Shown in pieces: positions 15,041-23,607 of a stretch of DNA of 38,648 bases. The stretch is from Kocuria sp. p3-SID1428. GTDB taxonomy: Bacteria > Actinomycetota > Actinomycetes > Actinomycetales > Micrococcaceae. The position numbers and the translations under genes are program-made. Each line of letters opens with the position of its first letter. The first letter of the stretch is position 1. Under the pieces are notes generated by a model. That model did no database searches. It was not told where the DNA came from and worked only from the letters and a program-made list of their open reading frames with translations. Location of the stretch: the NCBI RefSeq assembly GCF_025149945.1, contig NZ_JALXVH010000027.1:1-38648 (forward strand), read 5' to 3'.

Positions 15041-17688
15041 GCCCCGATCCTCTCGGAGGAGCTCCGGGCGCCGTCGCCCTGGACGGGCTGAGCTGGTCCC
15101 TGCACGGGACCGATCCCGGTGCGATCGGATGGGCGGGTCCGTGGGAGCAGGCCGAGGCTCCGGTGCTGCGAGAGGGGGAGCGCTCGGTCCTGAAGGCCCG
15201 GCTCGAGGAGCTGTCGCAGCTGAGCCTTCCCGCCTCCGTGCCCGGAACGCTCGCCGCTGCCCTGCGCGATGCGGGGCGCGAGCCCGTGACGCAGCCGGAT
15301 GACCGCGACTGGTGGTGGCGGGCAGATCTCGAGCTGCCCGCGGACGAGCCGGAGTGGCAGTGGGAGCTGCGCCTGCGCGGGGTGGCGACCGTCTCCGAGG
15401 TCTGGTGGGACGGCCGGCGCGTCGTCGTCTCGGCAAGCGGCCTGGATGACGTGGTGGTGCGGCTGAGCGCAGCTCCCGGCCGCCATGAGCTGGCGATCGT
15501 GTGCCGGGCTCTGTCCCTGCTGCCGGTGCCGCGCCGGCCCCGGGGGCGGTGGCGCTCGAGCCTGGTGGCGGATCAGTCCCTGCGCTGGCGCCGCACACCG
15601 CTGATCGGGCGGATCCCGTGGGCCGGCACCGCCCCGGTCATCGGGCCATGGGGTCAGGCCTCTCTTCTGCCGGTCCCGGAGCACGGGATCGAGCTGACGG
15701 GCGTGCGCACCGAGCTCGACCGGGACCTGAGGCGAGCGGAGGTGATCGTCGGGTACCGCGCCGAGCGCGCGGGGCATCTGGAGCTGAGCTGCGCGGAGGC
15801 CGCCACAGCAGCGGAGGTCCCCGCCGGTGAGGGCCAGCTGCGTCTCGAGGTCCGCGACCCGGCCCTGTGGTGGCCCGCGACCCACGGCGAGCCCGCTCTG
15901 CACGAGCTGACGGTGCGCGCCGGATCCGAGCCTGCCCGGCTGCAGCCGCTGACCCGTCGCAGCGTCGGCTTCCGCCGACTCGAGGCGCGCACCGACGACG
16001 GCGGCTTCCGGCTGGTCGTCAACGGCCGCCCGGTCTTCGCTCGCGGCGCCGTCTGGGCGCCCGTGGACCCGTTGAGCCTGGCCGGCAGCGCACGGGAGAT
16101 CGAGCGCACTGTGCGAGCCATGGCCGCTGCCGGCGCCAACATCCTGCGGATCTCCGGCACCGGAGCCTGGGAGTCCCCGGCCTTCTACGGGGCCTGCGAC
16201 CGCCTCGGGGTCATGGTCTGGCAGGACGCCATGCTGGCCACCCTCGACCCGCCGGAGGACCCCGAGTGGCTGGGGCTGCTGGAGGCCGAGCTGCGGACCT
16301 GGCTGCCGCGTCTGGGGGCGCACCCGAGCCTGGCGGTGGTCTCCGGTGGCAACGAGGTCCTGCAGCAGCCCGTGCTGTGGGGCCGCAGCCCGCAGGAGAT
16401 GGCCATGACCGCGATCGATGAGCTGATCCCCGCTCTGTGCGCCCAGCTCATCCCGCAGGCCGTGCACGTGCCCACGAGCCCCTGCGGCGGACGGCCGCCC
16501 ACCCGCCCCGATGAGGGGATCTCCCACTGGTTCGGTGTGGGCGCCTACCGCCGGCCGTTGACGGATGCCCGTCTCAGCGGCGTGCGCTTCGCGGCCGAGG
16601 CACTGGCCTTCGGCTGCCCGCCGCGCCCTGAGGCGATCGAGGCGGACTTCGGCTCCGCGACGGCCGATCACGACGAGACCGCCCGCGCGGCCTGGTCTGC
16701 TGCGGCAGCCAGGGATCCGGGAGCTGGCTGGGACTTCGAGGACATCGCCGCGCACTACGCCAAGCGCTGGATCGCCCCCGGGATCGAGGCCGACCGCGGT
16801 GCGACCGGGGCCGTCGCCGATCATCCCGGCGACGGCGAGTGGGGTGGGCTCGAGCGCGACGAGCAGCTGCGTCTGGAGCGCGCGGCCTCGGCACGGGCCG
16901 TGGAGCGCACGCTGGTCGATCTGCGCCGCCCGGGGTCGCGCTGCGACGGCGTGATCATCCTCGCGGCCCGGGACCTGGTGCCGGGGGCCGGCTGGGGGCT
17001 GCTCGACTCCGAGGGCCTGCCCAAGGCCACCTGGTACGCCATGCGCCGCGCCTGCGCCCCGGTCGCGGTGCTGCTCACCGACGAGGGGCTGGCCGGACTG
17101 CACGCGCACGTGGTGTGCGATCGACCCCTTCAGCTCCGTGGCCGGCTGCGCTTGCGCGTGTGGACACGACAGGGGGTGCTCAGCCACGAGGCGCATCCCG
17201 AGGTCTCGATCGATGGCCCCGGGTCCGTCACATTCGTCGTGGAGGACGAGCTCGGCGGCTTCCTGGACCTCGATCGGAACTGGGGCTTCGGTGCCAGGCA
17301 GTGGGAGGCGCTGGCGGTGGAACTGCAGGTCACGTCTGATTCCGATCCCGTCGGGACGGATGCGGTCCTCGAGACTGTCCGCCTCCTGGGGGGCGCGAGC
17401 CGCGACGTCCTGGCTGACCTGCGGACAGCGCCGGAACTCGGCAGACAGGACGATGACTCGTCATATGAGCTTCGTCCCGCGAAGCCCGGCTATCGTGACG
17501 GGAACGGGCTGTCGAGCCTGCGCTCGGACATCTCGGCGGCGGCCGTGGGGGTGCCCTGCGCAGAAGGACTCGTCCCTCAGGACGAGGGCTTCGACCTCCC
17601 GCCCGGCGGGCGCCGGGACATCGAGCTGGTCGAGGCCGGCAGCTGGCCGCCCGTCGTCGTGCCTGGTCGCACGGCGTCTGGTGACTGA
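15037..17688 (+). CDS. GH2 family beta-mannosidase-like glycoside hydrolase
   Basis: 883 aa. N-terminal sandwich domain with WWWRADLELPADEPEW and VWWDGRRVV, then an Ig-like domain (EVRDPALWWPATHGEPALHE), then a TIM barrel beginning near FRLVVNGRPVFARGAVWAP. The acid/base is Glu440 in VVSGGNEVLQQP; the nucleophile is probably Glu521 in VRFAAEALAFGCPP, which keeps the SE-x-F-G-x-P pattern as AE-x3-FGCP. No signal peptide is visible, so it should act in the cytoplasm, on a repeat-unit intermediate or a sugar derivative rather than on exported polymer. The ATG overlaps the DUF1839 stop (ATGA), tying it to the carrier-protein module. Sugar specificity is not certain; mannosidase is the nearest match by motif. 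Confidence 0.85.
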   Translation: MSPDPLGGAPGAVALDGLSWSLHGTDPGAIGWAGPWEQAEAPVLREGERSVLKARLEELSQLSLPASVPGTLAAALRDAGREPVTQPDDRDWWWRADLELPADEPEWQWELRLRGVATVSEVWWDGRRVVVSASGLDDVVVRLSAAPGRHELAIVCRALSLLPVPRRPRGRWRSSLVADQSLRWRRTPLIGRIPWAGTAPVIGPWGQASLLPVPEHGIELTGVRTELDRDLRRAEVIVGYRAERAGHLELSCAEAATAAEVPAGEGQLRLEVRDPALWWPATHGEPALHELTVRAGSEPARLQPLTRRSVGFRRLEARTDDGGFRLVVNGRPVFARGAVWAPVDPLSLAGSAREIERTVRAMAAAGANILRISGTGAWESPAFYGACDRLGVMVWQDAMLATLDPPEDPEWLGLLEAELRTWLPRLGAHPSLAVVSGGNEVLQQPVLWGRSPQEMAMTAIDELIPALCAQLIPQAVHVPTSPCGGRPPTRPDEGISHWFGVGAYRRPLTDARLSGVRFAAEALAFGCPPRPEAIEADFGSATADHDETARAAWSAAAARDPGAGWDFEDIAAHYAKRWIAPGIEADRGATGAVADHPGDGEWGGLERDEQLRLERAASARAVERTLVDLRRPGSRCDGVIILAARDLVPGAGWGLLDSEGLPKATWYAMRRACAPVAVLLTDEGLAGLHAHVVCDRPLQLRGRLRLRVWTRQGVLSHEAHPEVSIDGPGSVTFVVEDELGGFLDLDRNWGFGARQWEALAVELQVTSDSDPVGTDAVLETVRLLGGASRDVLADLRTAPELGRQDDDSSYELRPAKPGYRDGNGLSSLRSDISAAAVGVPCAEGLVPQDEGFDLPPGGRRDIELVEAGSWPPVVVPGRTASGD

Positions 17689-17729
17689 AGCGGCAGGGGA
17701 GCCGCTGTCCTCACTTCCGGGGCTGGAAG
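17689..17729 (+). promoter_or_regulatory. Two small hairpins between the GH2 and hydrolase genes
   Basis: AGCGGC/GCCGCT (17689-17694/17701-17706) directly after the GH2 stop and CTTCC/GGAAG (17714-17718/17725-17729). They could act as a weak attenuator splitting the operon; the gap is 105 bp and no clear promoter is seen. Confidence 0.3.
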
Positions 17730-17793
17730 GGGAATGGGCCGGTCCGGGCGGGAGAACGCCGCGGCCGGGTCGGTCGAGAGATTTGGGGGAGAG

Positions 17794-19647
17794 ATGATCG
17801 AAGGTCAGCCCACATGGGCGGGAACAGGCCGTGAGGCCGTGCTCACGTGGATCCATACGCCCGAGGACGGCACGAGCCGAGGCATCGTGGTGCTCGCGGC
17901 CCCGGCCGGGCGCGAGCAGGCGCTGTCCATGCTGGCCGTGCGTCGCCTGGCGATCCTGCTCGCACGGCACGGCTACACCGCCGTGCGCTTCTTCTGGCGC
18001 GGCACCTCCGATTCGCAGCCGCTGTGGGGCGATCCCGACCTGGTCGGCCGATGGCAGGACGACGTCCGCACGGTCGTCGAGCATGTCCGCCAGTTGTGCG
18101 CGCTGCCGGAGGCGCCGCTGCACGGCATCGGCTACCGCGTGGGCGCCGCCGTGCTCGCCGCGATGCGCGAGGAGTTCGAGACGCTCGTGGCCTGGGAGCC
18201 CGTCTCCGGCGGCGCCATGGTGCGGCAGTGGGCGCGGCTGCGCACCGCCATCGCCGCCGCCACCCCGCAGCGCGACGGCGAGGTCGATCTGATGGGCCTG
18301 GTCCTCACCTCTGCTCAGGCAGACAGTCTCGCAGCGCTGCCCGCTCCGTCCGGGCCGAGCGTGGTCGAGATCAAGGAGAAGGACCGCAGGCGGGCCAAGG
18401 CCATGTACGGCGTCGAGCCGTTCGACACCCGGCTGCACGATGATGTCTTCGCCCGGATCATGGACGCGCTTCCCGACAGCGCTGCGCAGCAAGGAGCGTT
18501 TCCTCATGCCGCAGCGCTGCAGAACGAGTGGATGGACGGAGGCGGTGTGCGGCTCCACGAGCGCATCGTGCACGTGGGTCCGGAGCCTCGTACGGGCATC
18601 GTCACCTGGGCCGAGGGCAGTCTCAGCTCTCACCCCTCCGATGCCGCTCGCGGGCGCAGGAGCCCGGCCGTCCCCTCGCAGGTGCAGGACGACATGCGCG
18701 CCGAGGACCTGCGGTGGTCGGCTCCGGGGCTGATCGTCTCCGGCGGAGGTCCCGACGGCCGAGCCGGGGGCGGAGAATGGCCCCAGACGGCACGAGAGCT
18801 GGCCGCCGACGGTCTCGTGGTCCTGCGCTGCGACCGCCCGCTCGTGGCGGACTCCACGCCGGTGGATGACGTGCGCGCCTCGAATCCGTACACGCTGCGC
18901 TCGGCCATCGGGATGCAGGACATGATCGACTGGCTGCGGGGGCACGGCTGCCCGCAGGTCCATGCCGGGCTGCACTGCGCCTCGGCCTGGGCCGCCTGTC
19001 TGGGGGAGCTGCACGGACATCCCGTGAGCGCTGAGTCGATGGTGCTGATCGGGCACGCCGAGTGGAAGATGGACCCCGAGTGGTGGGCGGGATTCCGCGA
19101 GGTGTACGACGCCGATGCGCCTCCCGCCGAGCGGGCCCAGGCCCGCAGCGCCTACCTGGGGCTGAACGAGGACGAGCCCTCGAGCCCTTCCGCCGAGCCC
19201 GAGGCGCAGACCCCATGCCCGCTGCGGGCCCTGGTCGGCATCGCCGCGCGTCGACTCCGAGACCGCGATCTGCGCGGGCTCAGGGCCGAGGTACGCCCCG
19301 AGATCGTGCGCTGGATGCGCTTCGAGATGCCTTATCCGCTGTGGCTGCGGCTGAACCGCTCGGGGCGCATCAGCGGACCCGAATCCGTTCTGGAGCCCAT
19401 GTCCGCGCGCCAGCCCGTGGTCGTGGTCAACGGCCCCGAGGACCTCGAGCGCTGGGAGCAGACCCGCGCCGATCGAGCGGTCGCGCAGCTGGCGCGTCGG
19501 GGGCGGGCCATCCGCGAGGTGCGCCTGCCGCACATGGACCACTCCCTGCTCACCAGCTGCGCTCGTCGCCAGCTCACCGAGGTGCTGCGTGAGAGCCTTC
19601 CCATCGCGGAGGCGGCGGTGTCCGGAGGGGCGGTGCGTGCTTCATGA
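17794..19647 (+). CDS. Tandem two-domain alpha/beta-hydrolase, copy 1
   Basis: 617 aa, two alpha/beta-hydrolase-like halves. The N-half has VLAAPAGREQALSM and RFFWRGTSDSQP, and its nucleophile elbow is GIGYRVG, with Arg115 where Ser is expected. The C-half (about 310-600) has TARELAADGLVVLRCDRP, then AGLHCASAW with Cys395 at the nucleophile position in a degenerate elbow, GPED with Asp550, and PHMDHSLL with His583. The layout resembles a fusion of the exosortase-associated hydrolase 2 (N-half) and hydrolase 1 (C-half) families of EPS loci; neither has a proven reaction. A thioesterase or acyl/aminoacyl-transfer role is plausible. The ATG at 17794 follows GGGGGAGAG. Its stop overlaps the start of copy 2. 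Confidence 0.82.
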   Translation: MIEGQPTWAGTGREAVLTWIHTPEDGTSRGIVVLAAPAGREQALSMLAVRRLAILLARHGYTAVRFFWRGTSDSQPLWGDPDLVGRWQDDVRTVVEHVRQLCALPEAPLHGIGYRVGAAVLAAMREEFETLVAWEPVSGGAMVRQWARLRTAIAAATPQRDGEVDLMGLVLTSAQADSLAALPAPSGPSVVEIKEKDRRRAKAMYGVEPFDTRLHDDVFARIMDALPDSAAQQGAFPHAAALQNEWMDGGGVRLHERIVHVGPEPRTGIVTWAEGSLSSHPSDAARGRRSPAVPSQVQDDMRAEDLRWSAPGLIVSGGGPDGRAGGGEWPQTARELAADGLVVLRCDRPLVADSTPVDDVRASNPYTLRSAIGMQDMIDWLRGHGCPQVHAGLHCASAWAACLGELHGHPVSAESMVLIGHAEWKMDPEWWAGFREVYDADAPPAERAQARSAYLGLNEDEPSSPSAEPEAQTPCPLRALVGIAARRLRDRDLRGLRAEVRPEIVRWMRFEMPYPLWLRLNRSGRISGPESVLEPMSARQPVVVVNGPEDLERWEQTRADRAVAQLARRGRAIREVRLPHMDHSLLTSCARRQLTEVLRESLPIAEAAVSGGAVRAS

Positions 19648-21608
19648 CTCTGCCCAGGGGCATGTCGAGCCGGGCCGGCCAGAGGCAGGAGACTGACAGC
19701 CGATCGGCAGACACGGGCGGCCGTGACGCGACGCGCCTCGAGCAGACCTGGATCCCCGTGTCCTCCGTTGCCTCGGCCCCTGCGGCTGCGTCCGGGCCGT
19801 CTCTGCCCGATCAGACCGGTGCTGTCGTCGAGGGCCCCGCGGCAGCCGCCGCCATGGAGGGCCCCGCCGACGCCGAGGCCTGCGGGGCTGTGCTGATCGT
19901 CGCCCCGGTGGGACGCGAGCAGGCCGTGAGCACCGCCGGGCTCGTCGTGCTCAGCTCGCAGCTGGCGGCCCGGGGACTGCTGGTGATGCGGCTGAGCCTG
20001 CGCGGTTCCGGAGACTCCCATGACCTTGACGGCGACGACGTCCGTGCGGCCTGGACGGCCGACGTGCGCAGTGCGCTGCGCGATCTGCGCCGCCGGGCGC
20101 CACAGCTTCCTCTGCACGCCGTCGGCCTGCGCCTCGGGGCCGCGGTGCTTCTCGATGCCTGTGCAGAGGATCTCCCTGCGGAGGTTCCCGAGCTGCGGAC
20201 GGCCGTGCTCTGGGAGCCGCTGGGCGGTCGAGCCCAGCTGCGCCGCGATGTGGCTCTGCGCCGGGTCAGCGTGCCGCGCGAGCCGGTGAGCGACGGCGTC
20301 GAGGTGACGGGGGGCCTGTGGAGCGCGGGCCAGGCCGCCAGCCTGCGCACGATCCCGGATCCTGTGCGCACGCCGCTGCCCTCTGCGGACTGGAGCCTGC
20401 GCGTGGAGGAGGACCGCGCGGCCGCCGAGATGCTGTGGGGCGTGGGCTCGGAGTTCGCGCGGGTGCCGCGTGCGGCGATCGGCGAGATCGTCGACCAGCT
20501 CGCCGAAGCCGCAGGTCGTCCACCGGCCAGGTGCCGGGTGGATCTCGAGCCGCTGTCGGCGGCTGTCGTGCCGAGGGCGCATAACGCAGACAGCTCGGTG
20601 CGCGTGCTCGAGCGATTCGTGCGGGTCGCTGACGGCCGGCCCGCGGTGCTGAGCACGGCGCTGCCGGAGGCTGCGCAGACTTCGGCGCAGCAGAGGGATC
20701 TCGACTCCGACCACGCCCAGGCGCCGGTCGCGGCTGCCTCGACGGCGGTGCAGTTCATCGCGGCCTCCGCTGAGCCTGCCGACGGGCCAACTGGTCTGTG
20801 GGCGAGCACTGCGCGCGATCTGGCGGGTGCCGGGCTCACCGTCCTGCGCGCCGAGCGTCCCGGGTCCGGCGTGCTGACGGACCCGCGCCTGGAGACCAGC
20901 CCGATGCCCTATGACCAGGACGTCATCCGGGCCGTTCGCTCGGACGCGCACTGGCTGCATGAGACGACCGGCCTGCCGGTGACGGCCGTGGGGCTGTGCG
21001 TGGGCTCCTGGCTGGCGCTGCGCGCCGCGGACTCCTCGGTGACTGAGCGGGTGATCGCGGTGAACAATGTGGCCTGGCGTCCGGGCACCGGCTACTACGA
21101 GCTCATCTACTCCGAGCGCGGAAGCTGGGAGGGAGCCCCACGCAGCTTCACCGAGGCCCTGGCTCGCGATGCTCGGACCGAGGCGGCCTCGCCGTCGGCG
21201 GCGGTGCGAGTGCAGCGCGCGGCCAAGAGCCGCCTGAGCGGCCTGCGCGATGTCGTCGAAAGGCGGGCGCCGGGGCCGGTGCGGCACCTGCTGGCCATGC
21301 TCGGGCTCAGCGGGTCGGTCTCGAGCATGCTCACCCTGCCCGGCGGGGTGCGTGAGATCGATCTCCTCCTGGGCGCGGAGGACATGGCCGAGTTCCACGA
21401 CAACCGCGGTGACTGGGGGCTTCGCATGGCGCGCAGGCTCGGACGCCGCGTGCGGGTGCACGATGTCCCCTCACTGGACCACGCCCTGCTTGCAGCCGCC
21501 GGGCGTCGGGAGGTGCGTACCATGCTCCGGGACATGCTCGCACCGAAGGACCGCGATGGGGATCGCGGCCGTGCGACGGCATCGGGGGATGCCCAGGGCA
21601 CTTCCTGA
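19644..21608 (+). CDS. Tandem two-domain alpha/beta-hydrolase, copy 2
   Basis: 654 aa. After a low-complexity N-terminus (1-78), the first domain has LIVAPVGREQAVST, LSLRGSGDS and the elbow AVGLRLGAAVLL with Arg163 instead of Ser. The second domain (about 365-630) has TARDLAGAGLTVLRAERP, the elbow AVGLCVGSWLALR with Cys452 as likely nucleophile, LLLGAEDMAEF with Asp580, and SLDHALLAAAG with His613. A G-x-C-x-G Cys-Asp-His triad is seen in thioester-handling hydrolases and in bile acid-CoA:amino acid N-acyltransferase, so acyl or aminoacyl transfer is possible. The start ATG overlaps the copy 1 stop. Wzx follows 211 bp later. Confidence 0.82.
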   Translation: MTLPRGMSSRAGQRQETDSRSADTGGRDATRLEQTWIPVSSVASAPAAASGPSLPDQTGAVVEGPAAAAAMEGPADAEACGAVLIVAPVGREQAVSTAGLVVLSSQLAARGLLVMRLSLRGSGDSHDLDGDDVRAAWTADVRSALRDLRRRAPQLPLHAVGLRLGAAVLLDACAEDLPAEVPELRTAVLWEPLGGRAQLRRDVALRRVSVPREPVSDGVEVTGGLWSAGQAASLRTIPDPVRTPLPSADWSLRVEEDRAAAEMLWGVGSEFARVPRAAIGEIVDQLAEAAGRPPARCRVDLEPLSAAVVPRAHNADSSVRVLERFVRVADGRPAVLSTALPEAAQTSAQQRDLDSDHAQAPVAAASTAVQFIAASAEPADGPTGLWASTARDLAGAGLTVLRAERPGSGVLTDPRLETSPMPYDQDVIRAVRSDAHWLHETTGLPVTAVGLCVGSWLALRAADSSVTERVIAVNNVAWRPGTGYYELIYSERGSWEGAPRSFTEALARDARTEAASPSAAVRVQRAAKSRLSGLRDVVERRAPGPVRHLLAMLGLSGSVSSMLTLPGGVREIDLLLGAEDMAEFHDNRGDWGLRMARRLGRRVRVHDVPSLDHALLAAAGRREVRTMLRDMLAPKDRDGDRGRATASGDAQGTS

Positions 21609-21819
21609 GGGAGAGCGGCCGGACAGCAGCCTGCGACGCCCCGCCCGCCGCGCCAGCGCGCATCGGGCCCCGTCCGAGGATGTGGCCGCCTGCGCTTTCC
21701 GCACCGTCCGCTCCGGCGGCAGGGCCTTCGGGGGACCCTGCCGCGATCGAAGGAGCACCGTCTCGCCCCGCGCACGTGAGGACCGTATGGTCCGCATCCC
21801 GTCCAGGAGGACCGTCCGC

Positions 21820-23592
21820 ATGGCCAAGCACCGACTCGAGGGCCCCGTCTCAGGACCCCTGCGCCGTCGGCGACGCGCTGCCCGCGCGCAGGGCAGCGCG
21901 GAGGCATCCTCCGCATCGATCGAGGAGGCCATAGACCCGGAGGAGCAGGACCCGCTGGTGCCGCTCGGGGGCGGGGTCAGCGGCGCGGACGATGCCGAGG
22001 AGCACGTCGCTGACGGCAGTGGAGCCGCCGGGCACCCCGATCCCGAGGGCGCCGACGACGTCGACGACACCTCGGCGGACACGGGCTCCGAGCGGCTGGG
22101 ACAGAACATCCTGTGGAACTACCTGTCCGGGTTCACCTCGATCTTCGGGCTCCTGCTGCTCTATCCGCTGGCCGTGAGCATCGTGGGGGCCCCGTCCTAC
22201 GGGCTGTGGGTCCTGGCCATCGGGGCCATCCAGATGCTCACCATGACCGACTTCGGACTCGGCTCCGGCATCGTGCGCACACTGACCGGCATCGCCGAAG
22301 GTCCCAGCGCGCCGTATGAGCGCCGTCGCTTCGTCACCGCGGCCGTGCTGGTCTTCGTGCTGCTGGGCGCGGTGCTCACTGCCGGCTATCTGGCCGGCTT
22401 CCCCCTCTACCTCCGCGCTGTGGACGTATCGCCGCAGGACCAGCACGCCATCATTCCCATGACGGTCCTGGCCGGCTGCACGCTGTTCGTCTCGATGGTC
22501 GGACGAGGGCTCAACTCGGTGCTGTGGGGACTCAACCGCCCGGATATCGAGCGCAAGGCAGCCGTGGTGTCGATCATCCTGCGAGCGCTGGGCTATCTGG
22601 CGGTGCTGTTCACGGATGCGGGGCTGCTGGGCATCGTGGTCGTCGAGTGCGCCTCGCTCATGCTGCCGCCGATCGTGTGCCTCTGGGCCGTGTGGCGCCG
22701 CTTCCGGGCACCGGTGCTCGACCGAGGGCTCTGGGCCGATCACGGCGCTCCGCTGCTGCGGCTGTCCTCCGTCATGTCCATCGGCTCCCTGGCGCTGCTG
22801 GGCGTCTATCAGCTGCCGCTGTTCATCGTCGGCCCCACGCTCGGCCTGGCCGCCGCCACCGCCTTCGGCGCCCTGATGCGCGTCTATCAGAGCTGCCGCC
22901 TCATCGTCTCCTGGATCGCCATGCCCTACGGCTACCCCCTGCGCGTCACCGAGGGGCAGAGGGCCTCCACGGTGCTCAAGAGCTGCACGACCCTCACTCT
23001 CGGCATCGGCATGCTCATGGGTGTGGCGCTGCTGACGATCCCCACCGAGCTGATGACGGCCTGGATGGGCGACGACTTCGCCTTCGCCGCCATGGGCCTG
23101 GCCACCCTGACGATCGGCCTGATCGCGGAGGCGCTCAACCAGCCGGCCAGCCTGGTCATGACGCTGCGCGGCTCAGCGCTTCGAGCCTCGCTGATCAACC
23201 TGGCGATCCTGGTGCTGACCCTGCCCGCGGTGTGGTTCGCCACGAGGACCGGGGACATCGAATGGGTCATCCTGGGCACGGTCGCCCCGTCCCTGCTGCT
23301 CAGCGGCTTCCAGCTGCGGGGAGCGGACCGGGACCTTCCGTACCGGGTGGACCGCCAGGACGCGAAGCGCTGGTCCGGGATGCTGGCCGGCGTGATCGCC
23401 TACGGGGGCGTGGCGCTGCTGATCGCCCACTTCCTCCCCACCTGGCCCACGATCCTGCTGGTCGGTGCGGGTCTGGCCGTGATGGCCGTGCGCATGATGC
23501 GCACAGTGCGTCACGACGGCGAGCTCGTGGCCGAGGCGGCGCAGAGCGCGGAGCCGGCCTCCGAGGACTCCCACGCTGCAGCCGCCGGATAG
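21820..23592 (+). CDS. Wzx-type polysaccharide flippase (MOP superfamily)
   Basis: 590 aa. Moves the finished undecaprenyl-linked repeat unit from the inner to the outer leaflet. From residue 93 on it reads RLGQNILWNYLSGFTSIFG, then LLLLYPLAVSIVG and TMTDFGLGSGIVRTLTGIA, the classic start of RfbX/Wzx proteins, followed by about 12-14 hydrophobic segments. The first 92 residues are a hydrophilic extension: a short Arg cluster (GPLRRRRRAARA), then strongly acidic sequence (EEAIDPEEQ, GADDVDDTS). ATG 21820 follows AGGAGG; an ATG at 21787 in the same frame is also possible and lies within the short inverted repeat GGACC/GGTCC at 21780-21793. Last gene of the plus-strand operon; converges with the GT4 gene 15 bp away. 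Confidence 0.88.
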   Translation: MAKHRLEGPVSGPLRRRRRAARAQGSAEASSASIEEAIDPEEQDPLVPLGGGVSGADDAEEHVADGSGAAGHPDPEGADDVDDTSADTGSERLGQNILWNYLSGFTSIFGLLLLYPLAVSIVGAPSYGLWVLAIGAIQMLTMTDFGLGSGIVRTLTGIAEGPSAPYERRRFVTAAVLVFVLLGAVLTAGYLAGFPLYLRAVDVSPQDQHAIIPMTVLAGCTLFVSMVGRGLNSVLWGLNRPDIERKAAVVSIILRALGYLAVLFTDAGLLGIVVVECASLMLPPIVCLWAVWRRFRAPVLDRGLWADHGAPLLRLSSVMSIGSLALLGVYQLPLFIVGPTLGLAAATAFGALMRVYQSCRLIVSWIAMPYGYPLRVTEGQRASTVLKSCTTLTLGIGMLMGVALLTIPTELMTAWMGDDFAFAAMGLATLTIGLIAEALNQPASLVMTLRGSALRASLINLAILVLTLPAVWFATRTGDIEWVILGTVAPSLLLSGFQLRGADRDLPYRVDRQDAKRWSGMLAGVIAYGGVALLIAHFLPTWPTILLVGAGLAVMAVRMMRTVRHDGELVAEAAQSAEPASEDSHAAAAG

Positions 23593-23607
23593 GCCCCGGG
23601 CTCGGGC

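Noticed and set aside
14752..17196. 814-codon minus-strand frame opposite the GH2 gene
   Set aside because: Antisense shadow; the GH2 protein has catalytic residues and conserved blocks, the antisense has none.
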